NCBI GenBank assembly: GCA_037043015.1
Contig: CM073322.1
Location: 23,774,364 to 23,838,363, forward strand
Source: Bryum argenteum
Taxonomy: Eukaryota; Streptophyta; Bryopsida; Bryales; Bryaceae
DNA length: 64,000 nt
Direction: 5' to 3'
Part shown: piece after piece, positions 22,502-33,560 of the stretch
How the letters are laid out: each line of letters opens with the position of its first letter
How positions within the stretch are numbered: the first letter of the stretch is position 1
Made by a program: the position numbers and the translations under genes
Notes under the pieces: model-generated
What the model was told of the DNA's origin: nothing
Databases searched by the model: none
Seen by the model: only the letters and a program-made list of their open reading frames with translations

Positions 22502-23533
22502 AGGTACTCGATAGACAAGGGCTTATTACAACGTAACTCCCTTTAGATTTAAGTTCTGTAGCCTGCGACGTCCCCTCTCATCGCGTGAGGGGTGTCGCAG
22601 GAGGGCCTCACGAACGTGAGGAGTGCCGCAGAAGGGACTCACGATATCTCACAAAAAAAACCCCGGCCTTCATTAAATCATTAATTCGACTTTAACATGT
22701 CTGGAATATGCTGTAGGAATATGCTGTACGCAATGGTGAAGCTTTAAATTTTAAAGATCGGAAGGTTTAAAGTTCGAGATCACAGTCGATCACAGTCAAT
22801 GCTGCATATTTACTTTTTTCCAATTTAAAATGTGTGTCAATGCGCTCCCGCGCGGGGTCACCGGCCAAGGCCGGGCATGGCCCCTTCGATAACAAAACTA
22901 ACTAAATCTAACCAATTAATTCAAAAAAACGTCAATAAAATTAAAAATAAAACAAACCACATGCGCTCCCGCGCGGGGTCACCGGCCAAGGCCGGGCATT
23001 GAAACTTTCATAACAAATTTGCCATTCACTACAGGTTTACTTCATATGAATTACAGTCAACACAGATTAGCATTTAACTTAATTACTAATAAGGATAGTC
23101 CGCGCACTTGATTGTGTTCATTTTTTAACTTACTTTCAGTCGAAGTAATGTCTGTTTCAGCTTCAATTTCTGTGTCAAGGTTCTCTTCTGCGAGAGTATC
23201 TTCTTTCTCCTGAACTTTTATCTCAACCTTCATATTAAAATAGAAATTAAAGTTAATAAGTACAAAATGAAAGCGAACTGCGAAAGCGAACTGCGAGGAA
23301 GACACGAACTCGGGGAAACAAATACCGAAACCCTGTTCCAAAGATAGCCTGACCGTCAAATCCACCTTACCAGATTGGACGGCTCAGATTAAATCTAAAG
23401 GGAGTTACGCCGTAAGAGGCCCGGCCTTGTCGAGCCTCACGGGATGTGGTACTTCCTCATCGGGCCGGGCAGGCCCTACCCCTCCTCGTCAGGACCTCAC
23501 ATCCCGTGAGGCCCTCGAGGCGGGGCCTCTTAC
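22502..23533. mobile_element. Unclassified 1.03-kb element with GC-rich hairpins
   Basis: The direct repeat GTACACACCAT flanks the region (about 22490-22500 and 23535-23545), a possible 10-11 bp target-site duplication. Imperfect inverted ends include CGTAACTCCCTTTAGATTTA on the left (about 22532-22551) with its exact complement on the right (about 23393-23412); the similarity extends outward through GACAAGG and CTCGA blocks. The right end carries a 117-nt hairpin (about 23418-23534) with arms of about 37 bp. The left end has a CCTGCGAC...GTCGCAGG hairpin. Two identical 38-bp GC-rich units lie inside (22841-22878 and 22962-22999). A 10-11 bp duplication would fit Mutator-type elements, but no transposase is present. 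Confidence 0.6.
22841..22999. repeat. 38-bp GC-rich direct repeat, two copies
   Basis: Exact copies at 22841-22878 and 22962-22999, each beginning TGCGCTCCCGCGCGGGGTCA and ending in a CCGGCC-AA-GGCCGG stem-loop motif. They stand in otherwise AT-rich DNA. They probably belong to the surrounding 1-kb element. Confidence 0.9.
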
Positions 23534-23833
23534 TGTACACACCATACAATTAGACATTATATGTAGGCATAGCATTGGATGTCCTAATACATGCAAATGA
23601 GTTCTCAAAATTTAATATTATTACTATCATCATCATTTTAAAATTGTTTTATGAAAATGTGTAAAATTCAATTGAGAATGATACAAACATGAACCAAAGT
23701 ACCATCTCTAAGAATTTATAAGTGTTTTTGGAAAAACTCTCAATCTTCTGCTAGAAGCAGGCTATATTGCAACGTTGAATAATACAATATGGTCCAGTTT
23801 GTAAATAAGAATCCACAAGATTCCAGTAACTAT

Positions 23834-24071
23834 AACCCCAATTCCGTTAAAATGGCACTATGCCATGTGCCATTTTGTCACACTAGATCTTACATTTGTG
23901 CTCATATAAAATGGTAGATTCTGTAATATCACAATTTTTTTTGTAATATCACTTCTTTATATACATTGTCACTCATTTTCCCTAATATCACCTTAAAATT
24001 CTGTTATATCACATGGTTTTTGAGCTACAGTTCAGAAAGTTGAGGTGTGCCATTTTAACGGAATTGGGGTT
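23834..24071. mobile_element. 238-bp MITE with 25-bp perfect inverted ends
   Basis: AACCCCAATTCCGTTAAAAT (first 20 of 25 bp) at 23834-23858 is exactly complementary to 24047-24071. CTAT stands outside both ends, a possible 4-bp duplication. The body is AT-rich with several TAATATCAC-like repeats. Perfect ends point to a fairly young insertion. Superfamily uncertain. Confidence 0.85.
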
Positions 24072-24823
24072 CTATACTTTTTATGATCCAGAGCTCACCT
24101 TCCTCCAAATTGTGATGAAGATATAGTTTATGTTTTAGTGCAAGTTGTGGAGTTTTGAACTATTTTCTTATGTAAATATAAATATTGGAGCACTCTCGAC
24201 AATTACAAGGCTTGATATTACTTGATTTTAAGTTAGATTGTATTTGAAATAAATGTCAACAATGTTATATTTCTACTCAATATAAACATTATGGGATCTT
24301 TTGAGATGGAAATCCTGACAATAAATGCCCAACAAATATGATTTAGAATGTAGAGGAGCTATGGCTTGATTCCAACATCTACCCCCTTAGGCCTTCAAAA
24401 GTTCATGCACTTGCTTGGTTTGAAAGAAGAAGCCAAAGAATTTTGAAATGACCTATAGTATTTTAACCGTAGGATCTTATAGAGCACTAATATGAGAAGC
24501 TCGATAACTCTTTTCCGATTTATTTTCACCACATAAATATAAAAATCCAATAATTAATATAAATAGAAATAAGCCAACTAAAAACAGTTTGGATATGAAT
24601 CTTTCACCAAACATTATGATATATTCTACTGAGACAAAACGAGACTCCTTTAGGGAAAATGTTATAGAATAGAGTTAAATATTATTTATATATCTTCTAA
24701 GTGGTTGAGACCTACAAATATCAATAAGGACGCTTGCAAGAGAGCCAAGGCTTATAACATTATGTTGCTTGTAGCACTTGGTACAAACAACATTAGTAAA
24801 TCAAGTTGTTTGCTGCCAAGACT
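24072..24823. other. AT-rich intergenic DNA
   Basis: No ORF, element boundary or repeat recognised. Confidence 0.45.
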
Positions 24824-24827
24824 TTAA

Positions 24828-25801
24828 CCCCTAAACGTCCTTGGGGTATTTTTAGCCAAAAACTCATTTTAAAAAAAAGTGATATAGATGAAAATAAAGA
24901 TAAGCTATTCCGATCTTAACCGTACAAACTTGTAATAGACTTGTAGTAGATCATGTGGGCCAAAACTTGACTCATGGGACCTCATAGATTGGGAGATCGT
25001 AACGTATTAGTGCGCAAAACAGGCTACAAAATACCATCATTTCCACTTTGAAGTGAAAATACTACCAACATGAAATTTGCAATCAAAAAATCACCAACTA
25101 GAAAGTTGTTCATCTTCATCTCAAAAACACTTCTGTACCAAAAAAATTCATCAAAAAAATATCTTGGCTCAAATAGTAGCCTTCCAATGGTGAAAACTGC
25201 CTCAAAATTTACAAAGGAAAAATAGTCCAAAACTAGACTCTTTGCACTCAAATCCATGCCCTATCTTCAATACATCTTCAATTAGGTTGAGGTTTCTACC
25301 ACTTAAAATAGACTATGATTGGAATCTATCCCAAAGAATAAAGTCGAAATCTAACGGTGGATGAAGGAGATCTAGCTCCTCAAAAATCATCCATTTTTTC
25401 GCTTTTTTTCATTGTAGAAACATCATTGCAAATCCACTAGCAAAGTTATTTGGATCAAAAAACTTGCAACTAGAAAGTTGTTAGAATACATCTAAAGATC
25501 ATACTTATGTAAAAAAAATTCATGAAAAACTATTTTTGGTTTTGCATAATTGGCTTGCAATGGTGAAACATGCCCAATGTTTGAAATCTCAAAACCAAAA
25601 GCTGCTGTCACTAAAATGCATTCCATTAATTCATACTTCATTGTATGGGTCTGCAATTTGTACCACACAAACTAGACTTAATTTGGGACCCAACCCAAGT
25701 GATTTCGTCAAAAACGGAGTCCGGATGAAGAAGTTATGGCTCTTCAAAGTTTCTGCCCTTCATCCAAAATGTCGTTTTTCGACACTAGGGACGTTTAGGG
25801 G
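24828..25801. mobile_element. TTAA-flanked DNA element A (974 bp)
   Basis: The ends are CCCCTAAACGTCC (24828-24840) and its exact complement (25789-25801), each bordered by TTAA (24824-24827 and 25802-25805). TTAA target sites with ends starting CCC are typical of piggyBac; Kolobok and Sola3 also use TTAA. No transposase is encoded, so the element is non-autonomous. A related copy in inverse orientation lies at 42.9-43.97 kb. Confidence 0.85.
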
Positions 25802-25969
25802 TTAACCTACACAAAAGATGTCATCTACACCAAAGTGTTTATACAATTTATTTCTTTTAAATGTTTTTTTTCTGCCCAATTCCGCAAATAAAATATAAAA
25901 CTAGGTTGTTTGCACCCAAGTGTGCAAAGAAAATTCATCATATATCTCAAATGATAAAGATTATATTAA

Positions 25970-26914
25970 CTCCTAAAACTGAATTAATTTTTGGTCTTCC
26001 TAAACTAAAAACTGCAATTTCTTGCTACCTTCTTGGAATTGATGTATGGCAAAATAATTACATTATTCGTCATTTGTAGTTTCCACCGTAAGATCTCAAA
26101 CCATCATACAATCAGAACTACACATAAAAAATTTCAACTGTTGGATCCCCACCATTTGTGATATTCAAAGTTTGTGCAAAGTGCTTAGGACAATGCTTGT
26201 GAGAAAATATCTCTATGGTGCAATGGGAAACTTGGAGATGGTTACTTCAAACATTTTGGTCACAGTTTTTTCCATGTAGGTAACCAAGTTGGGTAGGCTC
26301 GTGCAAAATTTTAGTGACTCGTACTATTTTTTTTGACATGCAAGCAAATTGTTGAAAAAAGGTCTCAAAACAATGACATAGTAAAACATCTATATCAATA
26401 GATACATATTTGGTGTAAGAGAAATTCAGCTGAGAGTACTAGGTGCCATTATGTTTTTGTAAGCTTTGAGAAGATAATGAGGAAAAATTCCAATATCTAT
26501 GAAAATTTTGAAAGAAATAATTGTAAAATAAAGAAAAATTGTAAAGATTGTTTTTAGAATGTTAGAAGGTTGCCCTTGTAAAATTGGAGAAAATTTTAAA
26601 TTGCGTTAATAATGAATTTGACTAGTGATTTGGTTATGAACATATTTCAGAAAAGAAAGTAAAATAACTAAATTAAAACCCTTATAATTTATTGTGTGTT
26701 TAAAGATCAAAAACTCAAAGCTGCAATTTCTATCTCCATGTACTCCCATCGGTGTGAATTAGAATTGGAAGTTGGCTTTGTAAATTTTACCTCATACACT
26801 TTGCAATCTAGGACGCACCTTGTTAAGATCTTAGGCAAAAATATTAGTTTGAACTCTTCATTTGTGTTGGTCTGAATAGTAAAAAGCCGTCATGACTTTC
26901 TTAAATGTTTAGGG
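25970..26914. mobile_element. TTAA-flanked DNA element B (about 945 bp)
   Basis: TTAA at 25966-25969 is followed by CTCCTAAAAC; the other end is GTTTAGGGG at 26906-26914 followed by TTAA (26915-26918). End similarity to element A is clear on the right and weaker on the left. No coding capacity. AT-rich DNA further right (27.1-27.4 kb) resembles parts of its interior and may be another relic. Confidence 0.6.
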
Positions 26915-26918
26915 GTTA

Positions 26919-27504
26919 ATGTAAAAATGTTACAATTTGACTAATAGCCTTCATATGTACCTTTTTCCAAATGATAAGATGATGAATTTATATTTATGAT
27001 AGTTATTTGTATCATCGTAAGAACTTCTAGATGTTATATTTAACCTAACCATGGAAACGGAGGATGCAAACATAGTCGTTCAGAAATAATTGCTAACCGT
27101 GCATTTCTCTTTTCTTATACTTATGCTCTAAACCTCACCTCTGTTAGCTCCTAAATTTTCTTGTATTTGTAGAGCTTGAAATGTGAGAAATGCAATTTTC
27201 TACCTCTATACACTCCTAAGGATGAAGATGGAATGTTTTCACATTTTGATACTTTTGACCAGAAGATCTTGTGCCTAAGCGTTTTTGCTGTCATTGTTCT
27301 AAAATAGACCATTGGATGACAACGAAAGTTATTCTTTGCAAGATCATAACAATGAAATTGTGTGCAATTTTATTTTGTTTGGGAATAGCTCGGGAGGCAC
27401 TATCTTCTCACTCCAAATGAAGAGTTGTGGATTGTTACCATAAACATTTTGGTTATCCTTAACAAACTTCACCATCAAGTGTACGAGAGTCCAAAATCAA
27501 TATT
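26919..27504. other. AT-rich intergenic DNA with element relics
   Basis: No gene. The stretch at about 27130-27330 shares diffuse similarity with the interior of the TTAA element to its left. Confidence 0.4.
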
Positions 27505-27517
27505 TCCACTTTATCTA

Positions 27518-27915
27518 AGGCACCACTAGCCTTGGCTTGGTGGTTGGGGCTTAGGCCTCCAATGAGGAGGTCGTGGGTTCTATTCCCCATGCCGGTGAAT
27601 TCTATTCCCCATGCCGGTGAATTCTATTCCCCATGCCGGCGTGGTGCTTATCACTACAGTCCACCCAACTATTGTGTGGGGTGCTTGGACCTTGTTGTAT
27701 GGGTACCTCAAAGCCCTTTGGGGATACTATGTCAAATATCCTTAAGGCATATAATTAGGCATTTGTAACCAGTTATAGTGTCCACCCTCGAGATGGGGAA
27801 GTAGTATTGTTCCAATTTCCCCTTGTCAAGTGGCCATCGGGATATTAGCATTACAAACGGACACTTCATTCACGCCGGCCCCTTAGAAAGGGACCGGAGT
27901 TTCTATCTATCTATC
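27518..27915 (+). mobile_element. tRNA-derived SINE, copy 2, with internal triplication
   Basis: Full-length copy in plus orientation with the 13-bp duplication TCCACTTTATCTA at 27505-27517 and 27916-27928. Head CTTGGCTTGGTGGTTGGGGC, box B GGTCGTGGGTTC, tail (TCTA)n. A 22-bp unit starting TCTATTCCCCATGCCGGTGA is present three times in tandem (27579-27644) just after box B, where other copies have one. This makes the copy 398 bp long. Confidence 0.92.
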
Positions 27916-27928
27916 TCCACTTTATCTA

Positions 27929-28388
27929 GTCTTTTCATTTACTTTTGAAGTTTACTTTCCAACTGGACATAGATTCCCACGTTTTTACTCCATTAAAGAT
28001 TTTCTAAACTGATCCGCGCTCCATTATTGAGCTGCCCACCTTACCCTCCGATTGAAGTGCAACTTGAATTCAAATTAGGGGCAAAAACAAAGAGTCACCA
28101 AACTTGCATGCAATCATGAATGCAAGGGGTTTGTAGCGACACAGTGGAGGGCGAAACCTCGACGAGGAAGACGCACTGGCACTGCCTGCCATGCCGCCCC
28201 TTTTTGCAGCTTTACAGCGCCTCTGCCACGCTCGACGGGCACTTGTCAGGTCCGCACAGGAGCCCCCGCCAACGTGCCTCCGCTTCGGCTACATCACCAG
28301 AGCGCAAGCCAATGACGTCAGGAGGTCCATCACTGGCACATCCATGCATTGCACCCGTTACAGGTACTACCTTCACTCCAACATTCCG
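27929..28388 (-). other. GC-rich stretch with weak ORF
   Basis: From about 28130 to 28440, GC is much higher than in flanking DNA. The minus-strand ORF 28448-28212 (78 codons, ATG) starts inside the first unit of the tandem repeat that follows and runs through this GC-rich part. It has no recognised domain. It may be a relic exon, but support is weak. Confidence 0.25.
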
Positions 28389-29040
28389 CCGATTTCGAGC
28401 AATGGCCTGTGCCTGCCACAGTTCTAATTTTGTTGCCATTCCATGCACGACTTCTTACCCATGTGAAGCTGGACTAATCTGTCGCTTGCGATCCTCCATG
28501 AGGGCCTGTAATTCGTGTTTCCCGGTGCAATGAACTTTAATTCACTCGCTGTTCAAAATCGAAAGAAACTGGAGTAATCCTTTTGTGAATTTAGATGAAA
28601 GTTGGTCGATGAACTCATCATCGCTTTTGTCAGTTTAGCCTGACAGAGAAATTCTGACGATTTCGAGAGCCTGTGCCTGCCACAGTGCCAGTTCCGATGG
28701 CATTCGTTGCACTACTTCTTACCCATGTGACAACTGGAGTAATCTGTCGCATGGCCCTGGGATCTCTTCACTAGAGCCTGTTATTCACGCTCTGCAGTGA
28801 AATAGACTTACACTTGGTGTTAGAATCAAGAAAACTAGAGTAATCCTTCTGTGGATTCGAATGAGATCTACATCACTTTTGCCCCTGTGTCAGTTTAACT
28901 TGGCAGAGATATTTTGCCGAATGCGAGCGCACAGTCCCACATCTGATGACATTTTTTGCACGACTACTTCTTCATGTGAAACTGGAGTGATCCTGTAGTG
29001 GCTTCGAATGAAAGTTCGTTGCCAGTTCACTTTTGCCCAG
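28389..29040. repeat. Diverged tandem repeat, unit about 260 bp, 2.5 copies
   Basis: Units begin near 28389, 28661 and 28911. Shared landmarks in each are a GAT/GCC-TTTCGAG-GCCTGTGCCTGCCACAG stretch, CCCATGTGA-ACTGGA-TAATC, and TTGTCAGTTTA-C-TGGCAGAGA. Similarity falls along the array, so it is old. Function unknown. Confidence 0.65.
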
Positions 29041-29114
29041 TTCCTGTTAAGCCTTTCGGCATCTTTGTACGCATGTGTACTCCATGCGTACCTTTTCTTA
29101 TTTCAAAAGGTGTG

Positions 29115-29370
29115 CCCGAAAGTTAGATCGCATGTACCTCAGGTGAAGAGGATGTAAACTAAGGCCGAAAAGGATCTGGCCTTTCCAGGTGACGAGGATG
29201 TAACGCACTGTCGAAAAGAATCCTTCTCAGGTGAAGAGGATGGAAGTCACTGTCGTGCACCCCTGTGAGGATAGTCACATCGACTTCCGTGTTTATGTAT
29301 TGGTTACCATTTTTTAATACCCCAGAAAGGATGTAAGTCACGGTCAAAAGGATAGTTCCCAGCTGAAGAG
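29115..29370. repeat. Short diverged minisatellite
   Basis: The phrase AGGTGAAGAGGATGTAA followed by a CACTGTCGAAAAGGAT-like stretch recurs about five times (near 29138, 29188, 29217, 29325 and 29362) at irregular spacing. It lies 400-650 bp upstream of the fasciclin-like gene. Confidence 0.6.
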
Positions 29371-29770
29371 GACGTGACAGTAAAAACGTCTAGTATTACT
29401 ATCTCCTGAAATGAATGGATCGATCCGCACTGACAGTATGCATGAGTGCTGGTGCTTTGAGCCAGCCAATTTGGATTGGGGAATGGGGATAGTAGATGAG
29501 ATGGCCAACTGCAGATCTGCGTAGTTTCCTGAACGGGCATTTGGGTAAGCCATTCCTTCCCTGCCAAGTGTAGCTGACACTTTGTGGATTGAGGCTATCC
29601 ACGTCGGTTGTGGCTCGCTCCACCTACTCCTACAATGCTTTTCCAGTTCCGCAGGAAGCCTCCAAGGACCTGGTTATAACGATTCTGGACAAGCATCGTC
29701 TCAATCAAATCGAGCAACTGCGCCTTCGTTTCTCATTTTCTTCTCTAAACGTGAAGCAACAGAAATCGCA

Positions 29771-30988
29771 ATGGCTTCCTCCATGGCTGTCCGCAGCTTG
29801 TTCGTCCTGGCGGTGTTGGCCTTGGCCTCCCAATCCAATGCTCAGGTTACTGGGGTACGTCGTTCTACCATGTATGAACACCTAGGTTCTGATTCAATCA
29901 CAGATGACCTCAAGCGCTTCAATCTCTAATGAAGTGAGATAGCCTTCAAGAGGGTGGAGGCGGTAGCCTGTGGTAAACTGAAGTCTCAATGGGATTCTAG
30001 ATTGAAGTTTTAGATGAACTTGATGCCGCGCCGTGCATGGTTTCACGAAAAGACCGTATTCGAGGATGGTGCATAGGAGTTGGCTAATTTCGATTCATTG
30101 TTCATTTCTGTGCAGTGCAACACGACATTGCTTCAAGCCGTGCAGGCAACTCCCGAGCTGTCGCTTCTGTATGCTGTCATCCAGGCCTCTGGCTTGGCGA
30201 TGACCGTGAACATGACCGACAACGTCACCGTCTTGGCTCCTAACAACAATGCCTTCAACGGAACCGGTGGATTGCTCTCGATCTTGACCGCCAACAACCT
30301 GACTTTGGCTAATGTTACCGCCCCGTAAGTCATTGACTTTGCATCCTTCATTCAGACTGTAAAATGTGGGAGCGAATTCTTTGGCTGCGCTTTGATATAT
30401 ACGGTCAATGGTGTGGTGGGCTCAAAAGCGTACAGTGAACCTCGACTAGAAGGTACAGACGTATTGAGAATGTCGGTGGGCTTTATGCAGAGGATCGAAC
30501 CGCGCTGCTAGCATCTTGCTGTACCATATCCTCCCCATGCGCTACTTCGCCGCCAACCTCACCAACAATCTGAAGGTGAACACCCTCTTGGGAGAGGATT
30601 ACGACTTGACTGTCTCCAACATGGGCAATGTGACTTTCGTCGGTGCCGGAAACAACGCAACTGTGCTTATGCCCAACATCGCCGTCTGTAACTCCATTGT
30701 GCACGTCGTCAACCGCGTGTTGTTGCCTGCTACCACTCTGGGCGCCATCCCTGTTGCCAACACCACCGCCGGCGCTCCTGGTACTTTCCAATCCTTTCCC
30801 TGTCGCCCACATGATTAAGTTTTGCATCGCAGAATCTGACAGTCGTGGTCCGTTGTAATGTAGGATCTCCCCCGATGGTGAATGTCCCCCCTCCCTCCGG
30901 AGGCGGCTCATCTGGCGCGCCTGCGTTGAGCGTTGGGTCCATGTTGTTCGCTCTCTCTGGAGTCGTTGCCGCCGCCTTGGTAGTCTAA
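29771..30988 (+). CDS. FLA: Fasciclin-like arabinogalactan protein, four exons
   Basis: Exons are 29771-29854, 30116-30324, 30491-30780 and 30864-30988. All introns are GT-AG and the joins keep one frame of 235 residues. A signal peptide (about 1-24, ending SNAQ) leads to one FAS1 domain: H1-like TVLAPNNNAF, the YH motif in LLYHILPMRY, and H2-like IVHVVNRVLLP. There are about ten N-glycosylation sequons. A Pro/Ser/Gly/Ala stretch follows, then a C-terminal hydrophobic tail (LFALSGVVAAALVV) that looks like a GPI-anchor signal. The protein would sit on the outer plasma membrane or in the cell wall and affect adhesion or wall properties. AATAAA at 31214 is a likely poly(A) signal. The FAS1 domain is compact and the arabinogalactan-type region is short. 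Confidence 0.93.
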
Positions 30989-31213
30989 GCGTTCGATTTT
31001 TGTGACTACATCGGATGCGATAAGTCGCAGAGGAATGTAGCGCCGGACGAGTTGATTGATGATCATGTGACTGGATTCTTGTACCTCTCTTTCAGAGACT
31101 CGCAATCTGGCGCGCGCGGGACCTTAGTGTGAACTTTAGCGGTGTATGTAATTTAGCGATGGTCTATCGTAGTCGTGATTTTTGGCCCGCTTATTGATGT
31201 TATCCTTTTGTGT

Positions 31214-31219
31214 AATAAA
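31214..31219 (+). terminator. Putative poly(A) signal of the fasciclin-like gene
   Basis: AATAAA lies 226 nt after the stop codon, within the T-rich context usual for plant 3' ends. Confidence 0.4.
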
Positions 31220-32024
31220 TTCTTTTGTGCTCAGCGACAGCATATATCGCGGTCTTTCGAAATAACAGGCGTTCACTTATGATCATATTTGTTTCTCAAT
31301 TTTCTTGTCTTGAAAGACCGATGTGTTTATCCACATGCACAGTGTATTGTCAGGTGGCAAATCCTTGATAGCGATTAGCTTCATCTAGATGATCCAATGG
31401 TCTGAAAGGACCCTGTCATAGTACGGTAGAGAATGTCATCTAGAAAATTTGTGAAGAACGGATAGGGGAGAATTTTATTCATCCAATGGGCAGTATCATC
31501 AAATTCGAGAATTCATGTATTTACTATTGACGAAAAGGATAAGTTCAGAGTCTCAATACTAAAATAATGTAACATTCTCATTGATAGTGATTAATCTTAT
31601 TGATTAACGTATTCACTGTAGTCATATCATTGCTTTATATGTCAGTTTAGATTAACAGCCCTCTGGCAATGATAGTGTGTCCATTGATACTGAAAGTGAA
31701 TTTAGCGAGAAAGAGGAAGAAGATAGGCGGACGATAATGTGTACCTCATGTTCTCTGCTGATCCCCAGAAAACTTGAAGCATCCAGTAAATTTCAAATTG
31801 CCGAGAAAAACTTCTTGTCGAGGCTGCTTGTTAGGGTAAATGGTACGTTGCTCGCCATTATTGATTGCTCATAATTGAAGTAGGAAATTGTCCAATTGGG
31901 AACAACATCAGAAAGTTCGGTAGGGGTATTTGAAAGTCTGCATTCTCTTGGCTTTTACTTCTCTGTAATTTGCACATCGTGGGAAAAGTGATATCAGTCA
32001 TGTTATTCGAGAAAAAATCTCCTC
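31220..32024. other. Intergenic stretch, no supported gene
   Basis: A 65-codon ORF at 31677-31874 (start SIDTESEFSEKEEED) is the only notable one, too short and motif-free to call. No repeat seen. Confidence 0.4.
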
Positions 32025-32028
32025 TTAA

Positions 32029-32389
32029 CCCTTAAACGCCGAAGGTGACCCGAGGGGTCATGTTCCAAGAGAATCTCCTCTGTAGCTCTCAATGTACTCA
32101 ACTTTTCACTTATATTTTGATGTCAAACTGGTCACCTTCTTCTAATGCATTCAAAAAGTGAAATTTTAGAATTCAAATCACAATTTGTATGAGTGATTTT
32201 GTGCTTTGAAAGGATTGTGGTAGGTAGGTTGGGGTTGTACAATACTTGTAGGAGGTTGCAAGCTCATCATTGATTGGATCATTCATGATGCCCAAGTTCA
32301 AAAAGTGCACTATTCATCATGCCCACGTGCAAAAGATGCTCTGATCCAATACTGGGCTGCCCAAAACCGTATAGCTAGGCGTTTAAGGG
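32029..32389. mobile_element. TTAA-flanked MITE C (361 bp), piggyBac-like ends
   Basis: The ends CCCTTAAACGCC (32029-32040) and exact complement (32378-32389) are bordered by TTAA (32025-32028 and 32390-32393). Just inside the left end is TGACCCGAGGGGTCA, itself an inverted repeat. The layout TTAA-CCC...GGG-TTAA is that of piggyBac-type MITEs. No ORF. Confidence 0.85.
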
Positions 32390-32393
32390 TTAA

Positions 32394-32769
32394 GAAGAAC
32401 AAGATTTTTCTGTTGCTTTTGTGTAGGTCATTTTGGATTTGATGTAGTAGATTTTGTCGTAGAAGTACAAGAACGAAACTTGGTCATTACGAACATTCTT
32501 TTACACTGTTTGGTGTGATTCACAAAGTATAATTCTTATATGTGTGAATATTTGTGATCATCAAAAAGAATTGTCTATGCCCCTAACACCCATGGCTGCT
32601 CTTCTAAAATTTCTCAAACTTAGTGTCATTTGGAGTCTTTGATCATCTCATATGAACACTAAAATGTGAGTGATTCACAATTTGGCCTCCAAACTGTCCA
32701 TGAAAACAATTTTGCTATGTGTTTGAAGGCTTAATTTACAAATCCTATAGGGAGTTTTGTAATCTATTA
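32394..32769. other. AT-rich intergenic DNA
   Basis: Nothing recognised. Confidence 0.45.
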
Positions 32770-33160
32770 CTTAAGGCCCATTGTTTCCGTTTCCGGTTCC
32801 GGTACTGTTTCCGTTTCCAATTCCGTTTCTAGTTTTGGTTCTGGTTCATGTTCTGGTTCCGGTTCCATTTCTTTTTCGTTTCGTTTCCATTTCCGTTTCC
32901 GGTTTTGTTTGCCTTTCCATTTTCGGTTCCGTTTCTGATCCGCGTACCTGTCGCGTTTTCGTTTTCGTTTCAGTTTTTGTTTTCGTTTCAGTTTTTGTTT
33001 TCGTTTTGCGAGTGGCAGTATGATCTTGGAAACCGGTAATCGGATTGCAGCGCATTGGGTGTTGTTGGGAATGGATTTTTTTCTAAGAATGTTGCAAACA
33101 ATGACATCGCTGAAGGAGTGAATGGATCCCAAGATATTGTAAAAATTCAAAAATTTATGG
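32770..33160. repeat. GTTTCC/GTTTTC hexanucleotide-like minisatellite
   Basis: Runs of TTTCCG, TTCCGG and TTTTCGTTTCAG fill 32783-33005 and keep several frames open on both strands, giving false ORFs rich in Lys/Arg/Glu/Thr. The flanks (TA-TTAAGGC before and GG-AT-GGATTG-GCGCAT after) recur around a T/C tract at 33,255-33,400, so the two blocks are an old duplication whose simple repeats expanded differently. Confidence 0.75.
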
Positions 33161-33279
33161 CTCCCAAATCACTTGAAATTTCAATTATAAGCTAAATTTA
33201 GATCTGGCACAGAAGCAAGAGAACCCAACTACGTAAGAATCACGTCCTATACATGATCTACTATTTAAGGCGGGTAGTT

Positions 33280-33335
33280 TGTTTCTTCTTTCTTTTTTTT
33301 TTTTCTTTTTTTTTTTTTTCTTTTTTTTTTTGACG
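33280..33335. repeat. T-rich simple repeat (TTTC)n-like
   Basis: A low-complexity polypyrimidine run at the position equivalent to the hexanucleotide block 500 bp to the left. Confidence 0.8.
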
Positions 33336-33394
33336 TGATATGATAATCTTGGGCATGGCTAATTGGATTGGGGCGCATAACGTGTCGTTGGAGG

Positions 33395-33560
33395 AATGTT
33401 TTATAATAGAGTTGTGTAAGGCAATGGAGGTTGTTACAATGGCATAGACATTCAAATTAAGGTCGAGTGTTAACAATTGTAGTTCTATGTTTTGTTACAT
33501 TGTAGGCGCTCGGCAGTTCCATGCAACATAATCGAAGAGGTACAACAAGGCATGGTGGAG
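33395..33560 (+). pseudogene. Genomic fragment of the COX7c-like gene
   Basis: About 150 bp match 37,345-37,520 at roughly 80% by eye: the last part of intron 1 (TTACAATGGCAT-GACATTCA and GAGTGTTAACA) plus the start of exon 2 (GCTCGGCAGTTCCATGCAAC, then CGAAGAGGTACA-CAA). The acceptor survives as TTGTAG. Because intron sequence is kept, the copy arose at the DNA level, not by retroposition. It lies 3.1 kb upstream of the parent gene and in the same orientation. It encodes nothing usable. Confidence 0.8.

Noticed and set aside
23057-23365. 102-codon minus ORF inside the GC-hairpin element
   Set aside because: AT-rich, Glu/Lys/Phe-biased, no domain, and inside a non-coding element.
32767-33150. 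ORFs of 63-127 codons on both strands, rich in KRK, EPE and TET
   Set aside because: They arise from the GTTTCC/GTTTTC repeat, which keeps many frames open. No start context or domain.
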